A stretch of 9,526 nucleotides of DNA from an uncultured Lachnospiraceae bacterium (GTDB taxonomy: Bacteria; Bacillota; Clostridia; Lachnospirales; Lachnospiraceae): contig CAJOPI010000031.1 in the NCBI GenBank assembly GCA_905236275.1, forward strand, positions 1 through 9,526, in the 5' to 3' direction. The notes under the pieces were generated by a model. The model was not told the DNA's origin. It saw nothing but the letters and a program-made list of their open reading frames with translations, and ran no database searches. Of the stretch, positions 1-9,089 are shown piece after piece. Position 1 is the stretch's first letter. The number at the start of each line of letters is the position of its first letter. Both the position numbers and the translations under genes were made by a program.

Positions 1-1513
1 TACTCGTACAGTCGTACAGCACCATGTTTACCCCCTTAACCTCATTAACAATCCTGTCCGTTACCTTTCCAAGTATCTCAAACGGGATTTCCGCTGCCGT
101 CGCGGTCATGAAATCGCTCGTTACGACAGCCCTCAAAGCAACCGCATAATCGTAAGTCCTGCCATCTCCCATGACACCAACCGAGCGCATATTTGTGAGG
201 GCAGCATAATACTGACCTATCTTCTTATCAAGACCGGCGCGAGCTATCTCCTCGCGGAATATCGCATCAGCGTCCTGTACCATGCGAACCTTGTCCGCCG
301 TAACCTCACCGATAATTCTGATACCTAGTCCCGGTCCCGGGAACGGCTGACGGAAAACAAGATATTCGGGAATGCCGAGCTTCAGACCTGCTTCCCTGAC
401 TTCATCCTTGAAGAGCATACGCAATGGCTCGACAATTTCCTTGAAATCAACGCAGTCAGGAAGACCACCAACGTTATGATGCGACTTTATCGTTGCAGAC
501 TTTCCAAGTCCGGACTCAATTACATCGGGATAAATAGTACCCTGTCCCAGGAAATCAACCGCACCTATCTTCTTCGCCTCTTCCTCGAATACGCGGATAA
601 ATTCCTCACCTATTATCTTTCTTTTCTGCTCCGGCTCAGTCACACCCGCAAGCTTTTCATAAAATCTTTCCTGCGCATTAACCCTGATGAAATTCAGCTT
701 ATAAGGACCCTTCGGACCAAAAACAGCTTCTACCTCATCACCTTCATTTTTTCTTAAAAGACCATGGTCCACGAAGACACAGGTAAGCTGCTCGCCAACT
801 GCCTTCGACAGAAGAACCGCAGCAACCGAGGAATCTACGCCGCCGGAAAGCGCACACAGTACCCTTCCGTTTCCGATTTTCGCCCTGAGCTTTTCAATGC
901 TGCTTTCAACGAAGGACTCCATCTCCCAGTTTCCCTCGCAGCCACAAATTTCCATAACGAAATTCCTGAGCATCTTTGTGCCATCTTCGGTATGAACCAC
1001 TTCCGGATGGAATTGAACAGCATAGAGCTTTTTAGCTTCATTTTCCATTGCCGCCACCGGACAGTTTGCAGTTCTACCGATATTTTCGAACCCCTCCGGA
1101 ATATGCTCGATATAATCCGTATGGCTCATCCAGCATATGGAAGTTCCGCGTACATCCTTAAAAAGCAATGACTTTGTATTTACTTCAACCGTAGTTTTTC
1201 CATATTCGGACACAGGTGCCGTCGCAACCGTTCCGCCCAAAAGATGCGCCATCGCCTGTGCGCCATAGCAGATACCAAGTACCGGTATCCCCATTTCAAA
1301 AAGCTCCTTAGAGCATAACGCAGCGTCTTCCGCAAATACGCTGTTCGGTCCTCCGGTCAGAATTATTCCCTTCGGGCTCATTTCCTTAATCTTTTCCAAA
1401 GGCAAAGTATATGGGTGAACCTCACAATATACGTTAGCCTCTCTGACTCTGCGTGCAATCAGCTGATTATACTGTCCTCCGAAGTCAAGGACTATTATCA
1501 TTTCTGCTTTCAA
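1..1513 (-). CDS. guaA: GMP synthase (glutamine-hydrolysing), 3' end cut by window edge
   Basis: GuaA converts XMP to GMP using ATP and ammonia released from glutamine, the last step of cytosolic guanine nucleotide synthesis. About 504 residues are present. The N-terminal class I glutamine amidotransferase has [15 protein letters not shown] near residues 9-23, nucleophile Cys82 in GICYGAQ and the His/Glu pair in QFHPE (167-171). The ATP-pyrophosphatase P-loop SGGVDSS lies at 223-229, followed by [12 protein letters not shown] (388-399) and the C-terminal dimerisation domain. The frame is open to the window edge. Family members usually end about nine residues after YDCTS, so only the extreme C-terminus is missing. 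I chose the TTG start at 1511-1513 because GAGG (1521-1524) is seven bases upstream and [13 protein letters not shown] matches the family N-terminus. An in-frame ATG at 1499-1501 is the alternative and has no comparable ribosome-binding site. A promoter lies just upstream. Identification is secure; the start is likely. Confidence 0.96.
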   Translation of the reverse strand, partial: MKAEMIIVLDFGGQYNQLIARRVREANVYCEVHPYTLPLEKIKEMSPKGIILTGGPNSVFAEDAALCSKELFEMGIPVLGICYGAQAMAHLLGGTVATAPVSEYGKTTVEVNTKSLLFKDVRGTSICWMSHTDYIEHIPEGFENIGRTANCPVAAMENEAKKLYAVQFHPEVVHTEDGTKMLRNFVMEICGCEGNWEMESFVESSIEKLRAKIGNGRVLCALSGGVDSSVAAVLLSKAVGEQLTCVFVDHGLLRKNEGDEVEAVFGPKGPYKLNFIRVNAQERFYEKLAGVTEPEQKRKIIGEEFIRVFEEEAKKIGAVDFLGQGTIYPDVIESGLGKSATIKSHHNVGGLPDCVDFKEIVEPLRMLFKDEVREAGLKLGIPEYLVFRQPFPGPGLGIRIIGEVTADKVRMVQDADAIFREEIARAGLDKKIGQYYAALTNMRSVGVMGDGRTYDYAVALRAVVTSDFMTATAAEIPFEILGKVTDRIVNEVKGVNMVLYDCTS

Positions 1514-1547
1514 ATCATTACCTCATTTCAATATTCTGTAACTCTTT

Positions 1548-1576
1548 ATTTTACAGCAAAGACAAATATATATCAA
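1548..1576 (-). promoter_or_regulatory. Predicted sigma-A promoter of guaA
   Basis: Read on the minus strand, a -35 box TTGATA (1571-1576) is separated by exactly 17 bases from a -10 box TAAAAT (1548-1553). Each box matches the consensus at five of six positions. Transcription would start near 1541, leaving an untranslated leader of only about 28 bases before the TTG start. That is too short for a purine riboswitch. The promoter sits in the 71-base gap after the MATE gene, so guaA can be transcribed independently of it. Confidence 0.6.
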
Positions 1577-1584
1577 CAGGATAA

Positions 1585-2949
1585 TTATATCATAATTAAC
1601 TTCCTTCTTACATAAACAAAACATATCACATGCGCTATAAAAGTCACTGTCCATGTGGCCGGATAAGTAACATACAGCATAAACGGATTGTGAAAATATT
1701 CAAATCCGAAAAATGTAAATATCCATAAAAGGCGAAGACCGCAGGCTCCGACCAGCGATACAATCATCGGCATGACTGAATAACCTAAGCCTCTTAGCGA
1801 ACCCACCATCGTGTCCATAAGTCCGCAAAGAAAATAAGGACAACATACCACAAGCAGTCTCACCATTCCCGCCTCGATAACATTTCCACTACCCGAATAA
1901 ATCGAAAGCAGGTTTCTTCCAAAGAAATACACTCCATTCCCCAGAAGCAGCCCTGTGACCGTAACTGAAACAAGTGCCGAAATCAGTATCCTGTTTATCC
2001 TTTCTATCTTCCTTGCTCCAAAATTCTGACTTGTGAAGGTCAGTGCCGCCTGATAAAAGGCATTCATCGAAACATAGACAAAACCCTCTATATTCGAGGC
2101 TGCCGAACAGCCTGCTACAACTACATCTCCGAAGCTGTTTATCGATGCCTGTATTATAACATTTGAAATCGAAAAAAGCGTTCCCTGAAAGCTTGCAGGA
2201 AGTCCGATTTTTATAATCCTCAAAAATTTGTCATAATCAAGCTTCAGCTTGGAAAAGTCAAGTTTTAACGCACCCTCGCTTTTCATCAGACATCTGACAA
2301 CAAGCACTGCCGAGACAAGCTGTGAAATTATCGTGGCAAGAGCAACTCCCGCCACACTAAGGTTACAGCCAATGACGAAAATAAGATTGAGGATTATATT
2401 TACAATTCCCGCAATAAACAGATAATACAGCGGTCTTCTCGTATCTCCGACCGCCCTGAGGATTGCCGCTCCAAAATTGTAGACCATCGCGGCCGTTATT
2501 CCCGCGAAATAAATTCTTATGTAAAGTGTTGCAAGCGGAAGAATTGTCTCCGGTGTCTGCATCAGCTTCAGGATTTCGGGTGCGAATAAAACACCTGTAA
2601 GTGTCAGGATAACTCCGCTGATCAGGCTCATAAGAATGCTTGTATGTACGGTCTTCTCCGTCTCGTCCGGTTTGCCCGCTCCAAAATAATGCGAGACAAG
2701 AACATTTGCTCCTACGGAAAGTCCTATGAAAAAGTTTGTAAGCAGATTTATAAGTGCGGAATTTGAACCGACCGCTGCAAGCGCAACATCACCCACAAAT
2801 CGTCCGACAACAATGATATCTGCTGCATTGAACAACAACTGCAATATTGATGAAAGCATCAACGGCAGTGCAAAGATAAGCAGATTTAACGTTATCGGTC
2901 CGTTAACCATATCAATTTCATATTTTTTTTGACTTTTATTTGAAGACAT
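1585..2949 (-). CDS. MATE family multidrug / Na+ (or H+) antiporter
   Basis: This 454-residue, strongly hydrophobic protein has the two-fold layout of the MATE family (NorM/DinF/MepA type): two related bundles of about six transmembrane helices each, joined by a charged stretch around residues 225-245. Recognisable stretches include NGPITLNLLIFALPLMLSS near the N-terminus, FNAADIIVVGRFVG in the first helices, ILRAVGDTRRPLYY near 165 and VGSLRGLGYSVMPM in the C-terminal half. MATE proteins export cationic drugs or metabolites across the cytoplasmic membrane in exchange for Na+ or H+; substrate and ion cannot be read from the sequence. The length is normal for the family. The ATG start is preceded by AAAAAGGAAG about four bases away. 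The gene follows the atpC terminator by about 30 bases and I see no convincing promoter of its own, so it may depend on read-through. The upstream leader can fold over its ribosome-binding site. Confidence 0.93.
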   Translation of the reverse strand: MSSNKSQKKYEIDMVNGPITLNLLIFALPLMLSSILQLLFNAADIIVVGRFVGDVALAAVGSNSALINLLTNFFIGLSVGANVLVSHYFGAGKPDETEKTVHTSILMSLISGVILTLTGVLFAPEILKLMQTPETILPLATLYIRIYFAGITAAMVYNFGAAILRAVGDTRRPLYYLFIAGIVNIILNLIFVIGCNLSVAGVALATIISQLVSAVLVVRCLMKSEGALKLDFSKLKLDYDKFLRIIKIGLPASFQGTLFSISNVIIQASINSFGDVVVAGCSAASNIEGFVYVSMNAFYQAALTFTSQNFGARKIERINRILISALVSVTVTGLLLGNGVYFFGRNLLSIYSGSGNVIEAGMVRLLVVCCPYFLCGLMDTMVGSLRGLGYSVMPMIVSLVGACGLRLLWIFTFFGFEYFHNPFMLYVTYPATWTVTFIAHVICFVYVRRKLIMI

Positions 2950-2979
2950 ATCTTCCTTTTTCTGCCATCGTTAAGGCAC

Positions 2980-3011
2980 AAAAAGGAAACGAACAAAATC
3001 GTTTCCTTTTT
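2980..3011 (-). terminator. Intrinsic terminator closing the atp operon
   Basis: A perfect 13-bp inverted repeat (2980-2992 and 2999-3011) with a six-base loop lies seven bases past the atpC stop codon. On the minus strand the stem starts with five A and ends with five T, so the U-tract is part of the 3' arm. This A-tract/U-tract arrangement can work in both directions, but all nearby genes read leftward, so it most plausibly ends the atp transcript. Read-through would enter the MATE gene. Confidence 0.85.
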
Positions 3012-3017
3012 CCGCCT

Positions 3018-3433
3018 TTATTGCAGATTGTTTTTTGACGTTTCCTTGAGTCGGGTCAGCGCGCGAGCTAATGAAGCCTGGGACATCTTATATTCCACAA
3101 TGGACTTTCGCTGTCTCATCTGCTCCTGAGCCCTCTCAAGTGCCTGCTCCGCCCTCAGCCTGTCTATGTTCTCCGGAAGCTCACAGGTGTCTACAAGTGC
3201 CGTACAGCGATTATTCGCAAACTGTGCGGTACCAACACCGACAATCACCCGGTGCCATTCCCCGTCAGTCGTCTGATAGCTAAGCGGACCGACATCTACA
3301 GCAATGATCATTTCCTCATGGTGAGCCATAAGCACCATATCGCCGTCAATGCTCCTGAACAGCACAGCCTTGACCTTACCCTCAAAGAAAATGCCGCTTG
3401 ATGCAATTATTCTGAAAAAATAACTTTCACCCA

Positions 3434-3434
<1 letters not shown>
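3018..3434 (-). CDS. atpC: F-type ATP synthase epsilon subunit
   Basis: Epsilon is a central-stalk subunit of F1. It binds gamma and the c-ring and can inhibit ATP hydrolysis by extending its C-terminal helices. The 138-residue protein has the usual plan: an N-terminal beta-sandwich (about 1-84, including SSGIFFEGKVKAVLFRSIDG) and a C-terminal two-helix hairpin. IDRLRA at 90-95 matches the I(L)DxxRA ATP-binding motif known from Bacillus PS3 epsilon, and ERAQ followed by ARALTRL continues the resemblance. ATP sensing by this subunit is therefore plausible but inferred. The ATG overlaps the atpD stop by one base (TAATG) and has only a weak ribosome-binding site, which suggests translational coupling to atpD. 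It is the last gene of the operon, and a terminator hairpin follows. Confidence 0.95.
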
Positions 3435-4852
<1,418 letters not shown>

Positions 4853-4856
4853 TCAA

Positions 4857-5741
4857 TCATCCCGACCTCTGAGCCTTAGCACCGGCACATACCTCGGTAA
4901 TTTCCTGTGTGATCACAGCCTGCCGAACCCTGTTATACCTGATATTCAGATCGTGCAGAATATCATTTGCAGCCTTATTTGCCGCCTGCATTGCCTGCAT
5001 TCTGGCATTCTGTTCTGAACAGAATGATTCAACCAGTGCACTATAAATATAGCCGGTATTACAGTTTGGTACTACAGCATTAATAACGGCATCCGGTGAC
5101 GGCTCCAGCATAAATTCCTCCCGATATACATCCATTGGAAGCGATATATCGGGAATACTTGCCTTTAGAGGCAATAACGGCTGAAGTATCGTCTCTGTTT
5201 CCATGCTGTTTACCATTACAGTATAAACGATATGAAGAGTGTTTATTTCTCCTGATGTAAACATTTCCAGAGTTCTGAGTGATATCATCCTCGCCCTGTG
5301 CAGGGAAGGATTTTGTGCCGTATAATGGAACTGCTCTTCTATCGGGATATGCTTCGACTCAAAATACTGACGCCCGAGTTCCCCTACCACAAAAAGCTTT
5401 GTCTTCTTATGCTTTGCCATCTCCTCTTCGGTCATCTTCAAAACGTTATGATTGTAAGAGCCTGCCAGACCCTTATCAGCCGTAACTACTAAAAAGCCGT
5501 AGGTCTTCTCATCTTCCGGAATATCTGAAAAATCCTCGAAATAAGGATTTTTTATATCGGGAAGGTGTCTCTGGAGTCTCTCAACCATTGCCTGCATACC
5601 AAAGAAATACGGCTCTGTTTTTTCAAGATCCTTCTTTGCCTTCTGAAGCTTCGTCGAGGAAATAAGATACATCGCATTCGTAATCTTCTGCGTCTGCTTT
5701 ATGCTGTTTATCCTGTCCTTAATTTCCTTTGTATTCGCCAT
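4857..5741 (-). CDS. atpG: F-type ATP synthase gamma subunit
   Basis: Gamma forms the rotating central shaft that links c-ring rotation to conformational change in the alpha/beta hexamer. The 294-residue protein has the two conserved shaft helices. The N-terminal one runs from about residue 3 to 40 ([20 protein letters not shown]), and the C-terminal one covers about 235-290, with [19 protein letters not shown] and [27 protein letters not shown] near residues 87-97 is typical of the central Rossmann-like domain. Length is normal. The ATG lies inside the end of atpA (23-base overlap). GAGGAG (5752-5757) is ten bases upstream and AAGG is closer, so translation is probably coupled to atpA. Confidence 0.97.
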   Translation of the reverse strand: MANTKEIKDRINSIKQTQKITNAMYLISSTKLQKAKKDLEKTEPYFFGMQAMVERLQRHLPDIKNPYFEDFSDIPEDEKTYGFLVVTADKGLAGSYNHNVLKMTEEEMAKHKKTKLFVVGELGRQYFESKHIPIEEQFHYTAQNPSLHRARMISLRTLEMFTSGEINTLHIVYTVMVNSMETETILQPLLPLKASIPDISLPMDVYREEFMLEPSPDAVINAVVPNCNTGYIYSALVESFCSEQNARMQAMQAANKAANDILHDLNIRYNRVRQAVITQEITEVCAGAKAQRSG

Positions 5742-7500
5742 TAGCCTTGAACTCCTCTGCAGCTTTGATAATCCTGTCTCTCAGATCATCTTCAAGCACC
5801 TTTCCCGTTGCGAGTTCGTCCACAATATCCCCATGACTTTCCTTCATAAATTCAAGCATTCCCATCTGGAAATCCTTCACTTTAGAAGGCTCGACATCCA
5901 TGAACATCTTGCTGTTCGCACAGACAAGAGTAATAACCTCCTCAGGCATTGAAAGAGGATGCTCCAGGGGCTGCTTAAGCAGTTCCATCAAAGCCTTACC
6001 ATTGGTAAGCATATCCTTGGTTGCCTGGTCAAGATCTGAAGAAAACTGTGTAAAGACAGCCATTTCTCTATACTGCGCAAGATCCACCCTCAAAGAACCG
6101 GAAGCTTTTTTCATCGCCTTGGTCTGAGCTGCACCACCAACTCTCGAAACGGAAAGTCCGACATTTACAGCCGGTCTCTGTCCTTCGAAGAAAAGATCGC
6201 TTTCAAGGAAAATCTGACCATCAGTTATAGATATAACATTTGTCGGGATATATGCGGAAACATCTCCAGCCTGTGTCTCGATAATGGGAAGGGCTGTTAT
6301 TGAACCTCCTCCCAGACTGTCCGAAAGCCTGCTCGAACGTTCCAGAAGTCTCGAGTGGAGATAGAATACATCTCCGGGATAAGCCTCACGTCCGGGCGGA
6401 CGACCAAGAAGCAGCGAAATGGCTCTGTAAGCCACTGCATGTTTTGACAGATCGTCATATATTATCAGGACATCCTTGCCATTATGCATAAAATACTCAG
6501 CAAGCGCAGTTCCCGAATAAGGAGCAATATACTGCAGCGGCGAAGGATCACTTGCCGTTGCCGACATAACTATGGTATAGTTCATCGCTCCGTTTTTCTT
6601 AAAGGTATTTACAAGCTTTGCTACCGTAGAAGCCTTCTGACCTACCGCAACATAAATGCAGATAACATCCTTACCCTTCTGGTTAATTATCGTATCAGTT
6701 GCAATCGAGGTCTTACCTGTCTGTCTGTCACCAATGATAAGCTCTCTCTGACCGCGTCCAATCGGGAACATCGAATCAATTGCAAGTATACCGGTTTCCA
6801 TCGGGACATTAACGGATTTTCGGTCAATGATTCCGGGTGCCGGATTTTCGATAGGTCTTGTTTCAGATGTATTTATAGGTCCTGCACCATCAATAGGAGC
6901 TCCAAGTGCATCAACTACCCTGCCGAGATAAGCTTCTCCAACCGGTATTCCTGCTCTCTCTCCTGTACGGACTGCATGCGAGCCAGACCTTATACCACTG
7001 TCCAGTCCAAAAAGAATGGCACTTAGCGCATCCTCGCGGATATCCATTACCATTCCCTTGACACCATTGTCAAAGATTATTATCTCGCCATAGACAGCAT
7101 GATCAAGTCCTACTATGGTCGCAATGCCGTCTCCTACCTTCGTTACGACACCGACCTCGCTGCTGTCAGCCCTCAGTGAAAATTCCTCAACCTCAGTACG
7201 GAGAATCTCGATAATATCTTTGCTGCTGAACTGTGCCTCACGAACACCTTTTTTTATCTGATCTTCAAACTGCTTTATCCTTCCTGCAGTACTCCAGTCA
7301 TATTCACGACTTCCGCATTTTAAGATAAAACCTCCGCCCAGAGACTTGTCTTCCCTTGTGCTAAGCTCAATCTCAAAAGCACCCGTCTTTTTTTTCAAAA
7401 AATTTTTGATATCTGAGAGCTGTTTCTCACTTGGTGCTGTAACATAGATAAGTTCCGCACGCTCCGATTTTTTATTTAAGTTTTCAGGTGTATTAGTCAA
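5719..7500 (-). CDS. atpA: F-type ATP synthase alpha subunit with fused delta/OSCP C-terminal domain
   Basis: Alpha forms the F1 hexamer with beta and holds the non-catalytic nucleotide sites. This protein is 593 residues against the usual 500-515. Residues from about 92 onward are ordinary alpha: an N-terminal helix and beta-barrel ([20 protein letters not shown]), Walker A GDRQTGKT at 257-264, [12 protein letters not shown] (Walker B), the Arg finger Arg453 in [10 protein letters not shown] and the C-terminal helical domain. Residues about 15-84 instead resemble the C-terminal domain of delta: [12 protein letters not shown] and [11 protein letters not shown] align with DKSVMAGVIIR and IDGSVRGRLER of E. 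coli AtpH. I chose the TTG at 7498-7500, six bases after AGGTGA (7506-7511), which overlaps atpF by eight bases. A GTG at 7507-7509 would add three residues, but its ribosome-binding site is too close. I see no ATG, GTG or TTG near the junction that would give plain alpha. The alpha call is secure; the delta-like domain is very likely. Confidence 0.96.
   Translation of the reverse strand: MTNTPENLNKKSERAELIYVTAPSEKQLSDIKNFLKKKTGAFEIELSTREDKSLGGGFILKCGSREYDWSTAGRIKQFEDQIKKGVREAQFSSKDIIEILRTEVEEFSLRADSSEVGVVTKVGDGIATIVGLDHAVYGEIIIFDNGVKGMVMDIREDALSAILFGLDSGIRSGSHAVRTGERAGIPVGEAYLGRVVDALGAPIDGAGPINTSETRPIENPAPGIIDRKSVNVPMETGILAIDSMFPIGRGQRELIIGDRQTGKTSIATDTIINQKGKDVICIYVAVGQKASTVAKLVNTFKKNGAMNYTIVMSATASDPSPLQYIAPYSGTALAEYFMHNGKDVLIIYDDLSKHAVAYRAISLLLGRPPGREAYPGDVFYLHSRLLERSSRLSDSLGGGSITALPIIETQAGDVSAYIPTNVISITDGQIFLESDLFFEGQRPAVNVGLSVSRVGGAAQTKAMKKASGSLRVDLAQYREMAVFTQFSSDLDQATKDMLTNGKALMELLKQPLEHPLSMPEEVITLVCANSKMFMDVEPSKVKDFQMGMLEFMKESHGDIVDELATGKVLEDDLRDRIIKAAEEFKANGEYKGN
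7249..7458 (-). other. Delta/OSCP C-terminal-like domain inside atpA
   Basis: This segment encodes residues 15-84 of the atpA product. The pattern is that of the delta-subunit C-terminal domain, which contacts the b dimer in ordinary ATP synthases: an initial strand AELIYVTAP, a helix [17 protein letters not shown], the DKSLGGGF turn, a strand [12 protein letters not shown] and a final helix [13 protein letters not shown]. The six-helix N-terminal delta domain that normally precedes it is missing, and the reading frame continues directly into alpha. The assignment is by eye from motif alignment with E. coli delta, not from a search. Confidence 0.82.
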
Positions 7501-7996
7501 TATTTTCACCTGCCTTACTTATAAATTCGTCATAGAGACTCTTATCAAGTTCGGTACTCGACTGAGAAGCGGAAATTTTGCCCGTAGCCTTTGTGATAAG
7601 CTCCGCAATTTCCTTTTCAGCCTCAAGACGTTTTTTCTTCTGCTCAGCAGAAGCTCTCTGTTCAGCCTCTGAAATAATCTCCGATGCTCTTTTCTCAGCA
7701 TCAGCAACTATGCGGTCATACTCCTGTGAAGCTTTCTTCTTCGACTCAGCAACCGCATCTGCCTTTACTTTCTCAATATCCTGCATATCGGATTCATATT
7801 TTTTGACCTTATCCTCAGCATTCCTTACCGCTTCTTCTGCCTTCTGTTTCTCTTCCAGAATACTCTGTCTTCTCTTTTCAAGCACTTCATTGACCGGCTT
7901 GAAAAGGAGAAATCTCAATATGAGGAAAAGAACCAGAACATTAACAACTGTAATAACAATGCTGACAGGGTCTATAGAAATAATATTGCCAGACAA
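7493..7996 (-). CDS. atpF: F-type ATP synthase b subunit
   Basis: The b subunit dimerises to form the peripheral stalk that holds F1 still relative to the a subunit. The 167-residue protein has one N-terminal transmembrane helix (about 11-32, [21 protein letters not shown]). A long, highly charged coiled coil follows, rich in Lys, Glu, Ala and Arg (about 35-145). The tail [16 protein letters not shown] resembles the usual b C-terminus that meets delta. Length is normal, so no delta N-terminal domain has been added to it. The start is TTG (7994-7996), eight bases after AGGAGG (8005-8010); the next in-frame ATG would remove the membrane helix. The gene follows atpE by 25 bases and overlaps atpA by about eight bases, leaving no room for a separate atpH. 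Confidence 0.94.
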   Translation of the reverse strand: MSGNIISIDPVSIVITVVNVLVLFLILRFLLFKPVNEVLEKRRQSILEEKQKAEEAVRNAEDKVKKYESDMQDIEKVKADAVAESKKKASQEYDRIVADAEKRASEIISEAEQRASAEQKKKRLEAEKEIAELITKATGKISASQSSTELDKSLYDEFISKAGENID

Positions 7997-8021
7997 TATT
8001 CTGCCCTCCTACTCGTATTGT

Positions 8022-8240
8022 TTATGACTGAAGTACAAAGATAATCATTATTGCATCCAAAAGGGCATAAATAGCTGTCGCCTCTGCAAGAGCAGAACCC
8101 AAAATAAGCATATTTCTGATTTTTCCTTCAGCCTCAGGCTGCCTTGCAACTGCATCTGCTGCCTTACCTGTTGCGATACCTATGCCTATACCAGCACCGA
8201 GACATCCAATTGCGGCGATACCTGCACCAATTGCTACCAT
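8022..8240 (-). CDS. atpE: F-type ATP synthase c subunit
   Basis: The c subunit forms the rotating membrane ring that carries the coupling ion. The 72-residue protein is a two-helix hairpin: a glycine-rich first helix (2-25, with [13 protein letters not shown]), the polar loop Arg33-Gln34-Pro35, and a second helix with the ion-binding Glu53 in [12 protein letters not shown]. Compared with the Na+ ring of Ilyobacter tartaricus, the Gln of helix 1 is Ile22 (or a neighbouring residue) and the Ser after the Glu is Ala54, although Thr55 and Tyr58 are kept. H+ coupling is therefore more likely, by inference. The ATG is preceded by a perfect AAGGAGG (8249-8255) at eight bases in an A/T-rich context. 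This is the strongest initiation region of the operon and fits the high copy number of c. Confidence 0.96.
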   Translation of the reverse strand: MVAIGAGIAAIGCLGAGIGIGIATGKAADAVARQPEAEGKIRNMLILGSALAEATAIYALLDAIMIIFVLQS

Positions 8241-8248
8241 AATTTTTT

Positions 8249-8255
8249 CCTCCTT
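8249..8255 (-). promoter_or_regulatory. Strong ribosome-binding site of atpE
   Basis: AAGGAGG matches the anti-Shine-Dalgarno sequence fully and lies eight bases before the ATG, in a 32-base A/T-rich gap after atpB. With the ATG start it makes atpE the best initiation region of the operon, as expected for a subunit needed in about ten copies per complex. Confidence 0.75.
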
Positions 8256-8272
8256 GATATTAAACCTTTTAT

Positions 8273-8980
8273 TTATTCTACTTCTGCTGCTTCACTTAAA
8301 TAAATACATGTAAGAAATACAAATACGTAAGCCTGAATCAGTCCGTCAAAAATATCAAAATAACAACTGAACGGTATCGGAAGCAGTATTGGAACATTAA
8401 TCTTTATGAGTTCCATTATTACAAATCCTCCGAAGATATTTCCAAAAAGTCGCATACAGAGTGAAAGCGGCTTTGTGAAAATCTCAATTACATTAAGCGG
8501 TGTTACGATTGCCATCGGCTGTGTGAATGACTTTGCATAACCACCAACACCCTTACATTTAAGTCCTGTGAAAATCACCAGAAGTATTGTCATCAGTGCC
8601 AATGCTGCCGTTATGCTCAGGTCCTTTGTTGCCGGCTTCAGAAAGGTAAAATTTTCTGTCAGCTTCGTTTCAAAAATAGCTGAAAGATTTGATATTCCAA
8701 TAAAAACCAGCACTGCACAGATATAATCCGTATAAACAGCAGCGTGTTCTCCCAACATACCTTTGATCATGCCCTGTATCCATGTCACAAAGCCTTCCAC
8801 AGCAACCTGCCTTTTTCCCGGATTATCCACCGATAGTCCCCGAGTAAGTGCTATGCAGGCGACTGCGATAATCAAAAGTAAAATCCACGTATTCACTATT
8901 GACTCTGATATTGTAAAGGAGCCTATAGTAAAAACGTATTTTACTCCAAGCTCCTCTACAAGTTTCTCACCAATACCCAA
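8273..8980 (-). CDS. atpB: F-type ATP synthase a subunit
   Basis: The a subunit is the membrane stator that forms the ion half-channels next to the c-ring. The 235-residue protein has about five to six transmembrane segments, including roughly 27-46, 86-105, 121-140 and 178-200. It keeps the signature [16 protein letters not shown], whose Arg177 is the equivalent of the essential Arg210 of E. coli. [15 protein letters not shown] matches the family PPTxDLNxTxALAL motif, and [12 protein letters not shown] is the conserved last helix. The start is TTG (8978-8980), eight bases after AAGGAGG (8989-8995). No in-frame ATG occurs until residue 71, so TTG is well supported. It is the first gene of the operon; atpI is not present upstream. 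Confidence 0.95.
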   Translation of the reverse strand: MGIGEKLVEELGVKYVFTIGSFTISESIVNTWILLLIIAVACIALTRGLSVDNPGKRQVAVEGFVTWIQGMIKGMLGEHAAVYTDYICAVLVFIGISNLSAIFETKLTENFTFLKPATKDLSITAALALMTILLVIFTGLKCKGVGGYAKSFTQPMAIVTPLNVIEIFTKPLSLCMRLFGNIFGGFVIMELIKINVPILLPIPFSCYFDIFDGLIQAYVFVFLTCIYLSEAAEVE

Positions 8981-9089
8981 ATCATTCGCCTCCTTGCTTT
9001 TCTTGTATATTTTTACTAAATTTATCTATCTTTCGTGGTGATTCACCCACAGCTTTACACTCACGCTTATATTTTTGCAGGTCATAAAT

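Noticed and set aside
764..1171. Plus-strand open frame of 135 codons within guaA
   Set aside because: It is antisense to the conserved amidotransferase and ATP-pyrophosphatase region of guaA, with no ribosome-binding site or family resemblance. The same applies to the plus-strand frames opposite atpA and atpF.
1514..1547. Purine riboswitch in front of guaA
   Set aside because: The predicted leader is about 28 bases and cannot hold the roughly 70-base aptamer.
1581..1600. A/T-rich dyad at the MATE stop codon considered as a terminator
   Set aside because: The arms contain no G or C pairs and no T-run follows, so the hairpin would be very weak.
7507..7509. GTG as the atpA start
   Set aside because: AAGG is only about three bases away, whereas TTG at 7498-7500 is six bases after AGGTGA. 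The choice changes only three residues and not the fusion conclusion.
8956..8985. ATG-led nine-codon frame (MIWVLVRNL) overlapping the start of atpB in another frame
   Set aside because: Its ATG is only three bases from AGGAGG, too close for efficient use, while the atpB TTG sits at the ideal eight bases and opens a full-length conserved protein. Probably coincidental.
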